Source of the DNA: Acanthacorydalis orientalis
Taxonomy: Eukaryota; Arthropoda; Insecta; Megaloptera; Corydalidae
DNA length: 64,000 nt
Assembly (NCBI GenBank): GCA_034766995.1
Contig: CM068322.1
Location: forward strand, 12,398,310 to 12,462,309
Reading direction: 5' to 3'
This document shows, in pieces, positions 58,729 through 64,000 of this stretch; the stretch's first letter is position 1; each line of letters opens with the position of its first letter. The notes beneath the pieces are model-generated. The model saw only the letters and a program-made list of their open reading frames with translations, was not told where the DNA came from and did not search any database. Made by a program: the position numbers and the translations under genes.

Positions 58729-59545
58729 CGTGCATTATAAAAAAATAATCTAAAGACAAACACATTTATTAAGGTCGAGTCTTGCTTGAACTTCACAAAT
58801 ATGTGTATGTCTGAATTGTTTCTTTTTTCTAATGCAAAACTTCTCACTCGACCTATATATTCTAATAACCCATAACAAATCTAAAAGTTTTTAAAAAAGT
58901 CCGTGTGTATATAAAAAAAAATAATTAAGAACTTATACTAAGTTATGGCTTAAAATTATACAAAGTCTCAATTTATCGTCGTAGAATTATAAGAAGTTGT
59001 TTAATAAATTTTTGTTCTTAGAAATAACTATCTTCAATAATTTGTGTTGCATGGAAAATTGAGCATTGGGAAATGTGTAGCCTTTTAAAGTGTTTGGCGT
59101 GCATTTTGGCATATTTTATCAATTATGTATGTTCATCATTTATAATTTATATATATTCTCAAACGACGCATATTTGAATTAATTAAAATAAAAAATCGTT
59201 ATTTTTAAAATATAAAATATTAAACAATTCAACGGATTTTATGGATATATACAATCATTGTACTGTGGTTGACGCTTAGTAACAAAATTAAAGTCAACAG
59301 AAAAGTGAATTTAGGATTTAAGTCATTTCTTTTCCTTCCTTTCCCCTATGAACAGATAATAAATGTATAAAAGATTAAAATTTGTCCACATTAAATCAAA
59401 ACGTATTCATAAATGAGCTAACAATTCATTTAATTGAATCAACGGATAAAACGCGGAATAAAAGCGTAGTCTACAAAATATTTGTTCGTTTACAGGTTCC
59501 TAAACAGACCTTAATTTGTATTTAGATAGGTCGTTCATTATGCTT
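57964..59545. other. AT-rich stretch with one TA/TG array
   Basis: The array is at 58674-58732. A short G+C-richer patch at 58490-58560 contains TGCGGTGCCGTACCGTTACC. No gene is seen. Confidence 0.5.
58674..58732. repeat. (TA)n(TG)n microsatellite
   Basis: TA run followed by a TG run. Confidence 0.95.
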
Positions 59546-59549
59546 CTAC

Positions 59550-59755
59550 ATTTACAAATTTTTTATTTCACTCCATAAATCACAGTTTTTCTGATTAAAA
59601 ATGTTCATTTTTGATAGTTGTTTGTGCGCATTTTCGATGGTAATTCCATCATCTTCAGAGAAGCAATGTCCAAAAATCTAATTTTTAATTTATTAAATAT
59701 TTAATTCAAAAAAAAATTTGTGGTTGAGGGATGAAAAAATAATTCATTTGTAAAA
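59550..59755. repeat. Family L MITE, copy 9 (both arms, shortened right arm)
   Basis: The left arm holds TTTCACTCCATAAATCACAG, TTTTTCTGATTAAAAATGTT and GCATTTTCGATGGTAATTCC, followed by ATCATCTTCAGAG. The right arm keeps only the outer part, AAATTTGTGGTTGAGGGATG with ATTCATTTGTAAA. Confidence 0.82.
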
Positions 59756-60211
59756 TTGAATTTAACCAGTGGTTGAACTGTGTTATAAATCCTTATAATT
59801 TTGGTATCATGAATACCGTACATGAAGTGTGCGATCTTATGAGGAATTCATAAAGTAACATTCGATTATTTTAAGGTTAAAAGGTTTCCCACCTCTAGGA
59901 CAATTACATTATTTTTTCCTAATGTACATTTCTAGAACTATTAATAAACAATCTAATTATTATCAAATACCATCATGTGTGTATACACATGTGTTCACAC
60001 GTACTGATAATATAATAAAGTTTCAATAAAAATCTTAAATAATTTTTACTTACAGGCTTGAACTCGAGTCGTATTAAAAGTTTGTTTTCAAAGAGACGTT
60101 TAAAACAAACATTTCCGGCCATTATGTCTCATATCATCCGTCTGACAAACTCATATTTCACAATTTTCTTAAAAGATTCCTACACAAAGCCGTTTATGTT
60201 ACATATGAAGC

Positions 60212-60607
60212 ATGATTAACTGCACACACACATTCCAGTTCTATTTACGTTATGTATTCCTAACGCACGTATTACTTTCCACATTAGAAATGATCTATTC
60301 GAACTGGATTATTGTCTTTAACACGAGCTATTTTTATTGTAGCCGTACTAAAACCACAAAGCAATATTTATCAATAGCGTCACTTATTTATGATATAGTC
60401 GTCTTTATTACAATATTCAATTCGCTTCTACTAAATCGACTGAGCGTATTAAAAGTGCATCACTTAATAGAAATAAAAGTACATAAGCAAGGAATGGGGG
60501 GGACTCGCAATTGTATAAATTTAATCCTACATAATACCTTTCATATTCATTATGACATTTGTATCCCTCGATGGATTTTAGTTTTATTGAATATGAAATC
60601 ATGCTAA
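60212..60607 (+). CDS. Unrecognised 131-codon open frame
   Basis: This is the longest frame in the window that overlaps no recognised transposon. It encodes a mixed hydrophobic, Tyr- and His-rich protein with no motif that I recognise. A splice-acceptor-like TTTTTACTTACAG lies at about 60044-60056, but no donor or exon partner is apparent. A chance frame is the most likely explanation in AT-rich DNA. The alternative is a relic exon. Confidence 0.15.
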   Translation: MINCTHTFQFYLRYVFLTHVLLSTLEMIYSNWIIVFNTSYFYCSRTKTTKQYLSIASLIYDIVVFITIFNSLLLNRLSVLKVHHLIEIKVHKQGMGGTRNCINLILHNTFHIHYDICIPRWILVLLNMKSC

Positions 60608-60861
60608 CTTATTTATTTTGGATTTGTATCATGTAATATTTTCAAAATAATGGACTGAAATTATCTACTGCAGTGGTATAAATTTAAATTTTAGATTGAA
60701 TCACTGGGTTTCCGAGTTCTGACTTCTAGTTTTGTGCATGACATATATTTATCATTATTTTATACGAAATACTATTTAACTAATAATACACAACCATACT
60801 TTTTGGTGATTTCTGTATCATCCCCAACATTTTAAAATAAATCAATAAGTCAATGAAGTAC

Positions 60862-61183
60862 GATACTTCATTTTAATTTTTACTCGACCCATGAACCATA
60901 AAAATGTTCAAACATTGATTATGAATCATTTTCGATAGTTTTTTATACGAATTTCAATGGTAATACCATTACCCTCAGAACGTTAAATTACAAAAAAATC
61001 TTAAAGATATAAATAAGAAAAATCTTTCTTTACCATAATGCTTTGATAATAAAGACATCACCATCGAAATACGCGAAAATAATAATTTATAAAACGCTAT
61101 TAAAAATCAATTATTGAACATTTTTAATCAGAAAAATGTTTATGGTTTGCAGAGTAAGTGGAGAATTCATTTTTAAAAGTATC
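60862..61183. repeat. Family L MITE, copy 10 (best preserved)
   Basis: The left arm from GATACTT runs through ACTCGACCCATGAACCATAA, AATGTTCAAACATTGATTAT and CAATGGTAATACCATTACCC to TCAGAACGTTAAATTAC. The right arm runs through GACATCACCATCGAAATACG, CAATTATTGAACATTTTTAA and GTTTGCAGAGTAAGTGGAGA to AAGTATC. The outermost 7 bases are perfectly complementary. The arms are about 155 bp. Confidence 0.85.
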
Positions 61184-61440
61184 AAACTTGTTAACCATTG
61201 TCCTAGCAGTATTCGTTTTTGGGTTACTTGAATCTCTACTACTTCTGGTTTTAGCACGTATATCATTTTTTGAGGTAGATTTAGAGAATTGATTTTAATT
61301 GTGTCAGATCTATTTATACATGTTTCAGTTGAGGCATGGTTATAATTTTGCTCAGTATGTATAAAAATAAATCTTATTTTAGAAGAATAAATAAACAATG
61401 TGATAAATTTTCTCGATATAAAAATAATGAGGAATATAAA
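61184..61440. other. Spacer between MITE and hAT relic
   Basis: The 120-codon minus frame at 61111-61473 spans parts of the MITE, this spacer and the hAT edge. It has no recognised motif and is treated as spurious. Confidence 0.5.
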
Positions 61441-62757
61441 ACACGCTTTTCCAATTAGCGGCCCGCGAGCCATATGCGGCCTAGGACGGCTATGAATGCG
61501 GTCCAGTACAAAATTGTAAACTTATTTAAAACATTATGAGATTTTGAGGATGTGAATTTCATAAAAGTTAAGAAATTGAATCATCGGAAATTCCAGGAAA
61601 CCTTTAAAAGTATGGATGCTGAATATGGCGTCATCATTTACTTTTCGGGAGTAATATGGCTACGTCGAGATAAAATGTTGAAAAGATTTTATAATTTGCG
61701 ACATGAAATCAAGTCGTTTATGGTATCAAAAACAACATTTGTGTCAGAACATGACAATGAAAACTGGCTTACAGATTTAGCATTTTTAGTGTATTTGACC
61801 GCTCATTTAAATGAGTTAAATATGTATTTTCAAGGTGAAAAACATCTTATCAACGCAATGTTTCAAACCATAACAACGTTCTAAATGAAACTGAAATGAT
61901 GGCAAGCTCAAAGTAAGGCAACAATTATATGCATTTCGACACGTTGGCTAAACACGATCCTGCGAATAGCAAAAAATATGTAACGTTGCTTTTCGATTTG
62001 ATACAAGAATTTGAAAAAAGATTTCAAGATTTCCAGAGAAATTATCAATATTTTGGCATATTTGCGACTCATTTTCAGTCAAATGTTACCTGCCAATTTC
62101 CAAATGAAATACATAGAGCTGCAATCTGACATTCAACTCGAGAAAAATTTTCATCATGCCTCTTTACTGGACTTTTATAAGATCTATCTTCCTAGAGACA
62201 AATATCCCTCGCTTCACAATCACACCTTATTCATGTCATCGCTTTTTGGGAACAACTACATTTGCAAGCAACTATTTTCAAAGATGAAGCACACAAATAG
62301 TAAAATTAGAACCAAAATATCTAATGAGCACCTTGAGAACTCACCGAGAATTGCAATTACTTCCATCGAACCAGATATTGATGCATTTGTTTCGCAAAAA
62401 CAATGTCAAATATCATATTAGTTTTAAGTTGCCCCCTTTTATTTTTCTTTTATAATAAAAAAATATTAAAAAAAAATAGTGAAGTTTTATTACTTAAGTA
62501 TACATTTTCTATATCAATGATCACAAACTTGTGACCTTCTCGACGATTTTAAAAGACCCTTTGAACAGGGCAGCGCATAATTAGGATTACTATACGAGGA
62601 CTTTTTTTTGCTTATCTGTATTGACGGATATCATGAAATTTTTCATGGTCTTTTTTTTGCTAATCAAGTATCGTTAGTGTTAGTATATTTTATACGTGAC
62701 CCAAGACAATTTTTTTTCCAATGTACCCCAGAGAAACCAAAAGATTGTAGGCCCCTG
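61441..62757 (+). mobile_element. hAT element relic (GTF2IRD2/FAM200-like transposase group)
   Basis: The left subterminal part contains TTAGCGGCCCGCGAGCCATA and GCGGTCCAGTACAAAATTG. The right end contains CCCAGAGAAACCAAAAGATT with GTAGGCCCCTGAT. Both are typical of hAT elements whose ends read CAGGGG-type. The exact left terminus is not recognised. At about 1.3 kb it lacks the 5' half of the transposase gene. Confidence 0.75.
61552..62421 (+). pseudogene. hAT transposase C-terminal half, frameshifted
   Basis: The first frame (61552-61884) reads FIKVKKLNHRKFQETFKSMD, YGVIIYFSGVIWLRRDKMLK, RFYNLRHEIKSFM and NWLTDLAFLVYLTAHLNELN. A second (61929-62129) reads FDTLAKHD and ydliQEFEKRFQDFQ-type sequence. 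A third (62011-62421) reads LQSDIQLEKNF, FYKIYLPRDKYPSLHNHTLF and SLFGNNYICKQLFSKMKHTN, ending in IEPDIDAFV-KQCQ. These match, in order, the RW-RG-VL-RF block, the W-DLAFL-D-T-HLN-LN block and the C-terminal dimerisation block (FGS-Y-CEQLFS-MK). The N-terminal zinc finger and first acidic residue are absent. At least two frameshifts are needed. Confidence 0.9.
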
Positions 62758-63683
62758 ATATAAAATAAAATATGTATTTCATAAAAAAATAACTAAATTG
62801 ATCTAATCATTAATAACTCAATTAATCGTCTTAAAAGTTACAAAATAGTATTTTTCAAAAGTATAACAAACCGTTTAATGACCATACTATTTTATAAAAA
62901 CAATTAAAAAAATAATAAAATTACAAATATTATAATAAATTTTTAACACAATTCAAATCTAAGATTTTCAAAATATAAAATAAAAAGAAAACCCTCAATA
63001 AGATGAAATAAACAAATCTTGACCGAAGAAAATAAAACATGAATAAGCTTTACATACATAAATAAACATAATAAGAACGAATCAATATTCTTAAAAAAGG
63101 AAATTATTATTAAAAATAAAAATAATGAAATTAAGTTAATAAAAAAATTGAAGGATAAAATTAAATAGTCATAAAACCTTAAAAATAACATTAAACAAAT
63201 AGCAAGATGATATTTTATACGTTAAAATATAAACCATTGCTCAAATAAAAGATATATAAACGGACCTAAAACCATTAATTTTATCAATTGCGAAATGTTA
63301 ACTGAAGATGTCACAGGTTTTTAACATTATAATAGAAGACAAAAATATCTCTGATCTAAATGATGTCGATAGGATATTGCATTCATGGGTTTACAGGTGT
63401 TACAAACAATTACTAATATAACAAAACAATAGGGACAACAAACATTTATAATTTGTTAGCTATTAGTTATAGGAAATCCAATTATCAATAATTTAACAGT
63501 TTATAGATTATCAACGAGGGATAATGTAATTCAATATGACTTTATATTATATATAGCAGTAATTGACTTCAATTTTGGCCTGCCGCCGTCCAACAAGTCA
63601 AAACAGGTTATTTATGGAATAAAAAGAAATTAATTAAAAAGTATATTTAAATTAACTGCACTGGACAAACGGTATTGGCTAAA
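62758..63683. other. AT-rich stretch, nothing recognised
   Basis: An 82-codon minus frame at 62943-63191 is F/L/I-rich low complexity. No other feature is seen. Confidence 0.5.
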
Positions 63684-64000
63684 TATTAGATTGATAGGAA
63701 AATAATTGCTCTTTTTGTTTTTTGAATTCTAACCTTATTGTGTGTGTTTATAGTACTATGCATCCATAATTCAAAACTTTTTATTCACATAACTAATTTT
63801 TTTCCTATATTAGGTTGGTAGAAAAATAATTGCGGTTTTTGTTTTTTGAATTCTAACCTTATATGTGTGTGTTTATATTACTATGCATCCATAGTTCCAA
63901 ACTTGTTATTCACACGACTAAATTTTTTCCTATATTAGGTTAATAGGAAAATAATTGCGGTTTTTGTTATGTAAATTCTAAACTTGATTTTTTCAATGAA
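63684..64000 (+). repeat. Tandem array of a mariner 5' end plus unrelated sequence
   Basis: The mariner terminus (TTAGGTTGGTAGAAAAATAA and variants) starts at about 63684, 63808 and 63933, a period of 124-125 bp. Each of the first two units has about 50 bp of mariner 5' end, then a TGTGTGTGTTTATA segment with ATGCATCCATA-TTC and TTATTCACA. The third unit continues past the junction point into normal mariner 5' UTR (TTGATTTTTTCAATGAA), suggesting a real element entering from the right. Confidence 0.9.

Noticed and set aside
61111..61473. 120-codon minus-strand frame
   Set aside because: It spans the junction of a MITE arm, spacer and hAT edge and has no motif; chance frame.
1..64000. CRISPR arrays
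   Set aside because: The spaced repeats seen are microsatellites or transposon copies; no regular repeat-spacer array exists and the DNA is eukaryotic.

Overview
The window is about three-quarters A+T. It contains many (TA)n microsatellites, decayed cut-and-paste DNA transposons and fragments of non-LTR retrotransposons. There is no operon structure, and I find no intact host gene. An animal-type 28S rRNA fragment, mariner, piggyBac, hAT and Tigger-like transposons and TTA-target MITEs together point to an arthropod nuclear genome, most likely an insect and possibly hymenopteran. The species assignment is inference. The stretch looks like intergenic or long intronic DNA.

Layout. 0-10 kb: an internally deleted mariner (222-937), a 1.2-kb IS630-Tc1-mariner element on the minus strand (1699-2935), a long-inverted-repeat element (2961-3277), a LINE 3' end with a microsatellite tail (3991-4325), a second, shorter IS630-Tc1-mariner family (4759-5694 and 6602-6683), and the 3' end of another mariner (9094-9181). 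10-24 kb: a nearly full-length dead mariner (about 12050-13340) carrying a 60-bp insert that recurs at 15.3 kb, a 28S rRNA fragment between 12-bp direct repeats (14680-14875), a decayed unidentified reading frame (15546-15956), a hAT-like MITE (19183-19551), and an E-box cluster (23096-23177). 24-40 kb: more copies of the inverted-repeat family, a miRNA-like hairpin (26576-26695), a second copy of the 1.2-kb family (27407 to about 28600), a compact G+C-richer block with Grainyhead and E-box motifs (37221-37680), mariner fragments, and a Tigger/pogo element (39383-40435). 40-64 kb: a second LINE 3' end, two TTA/TAA-target MITEs, two internally deleted mariners of one subfamily, two piggyBac elements flanked by TTAA (49063-50056 and 55776-57576), a full-length dead mariner (52579-53888), a hAT transposase relic (61441-62757), and a tandem array built from a mariner end (63684-64000).

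Every transposase is broken by stops or frameshifts, or lacks part of its catalytic triad, so none should work unaided. The most notable points are a family of about ten long-inverted-repeat copies, the rRNA fragment between direct repeats, the recurring 56-bp module, the hairpin, and the repeated contact between TA-target transposons and (TA)n arrays. I did not find a convincing new multi-gene biological system.
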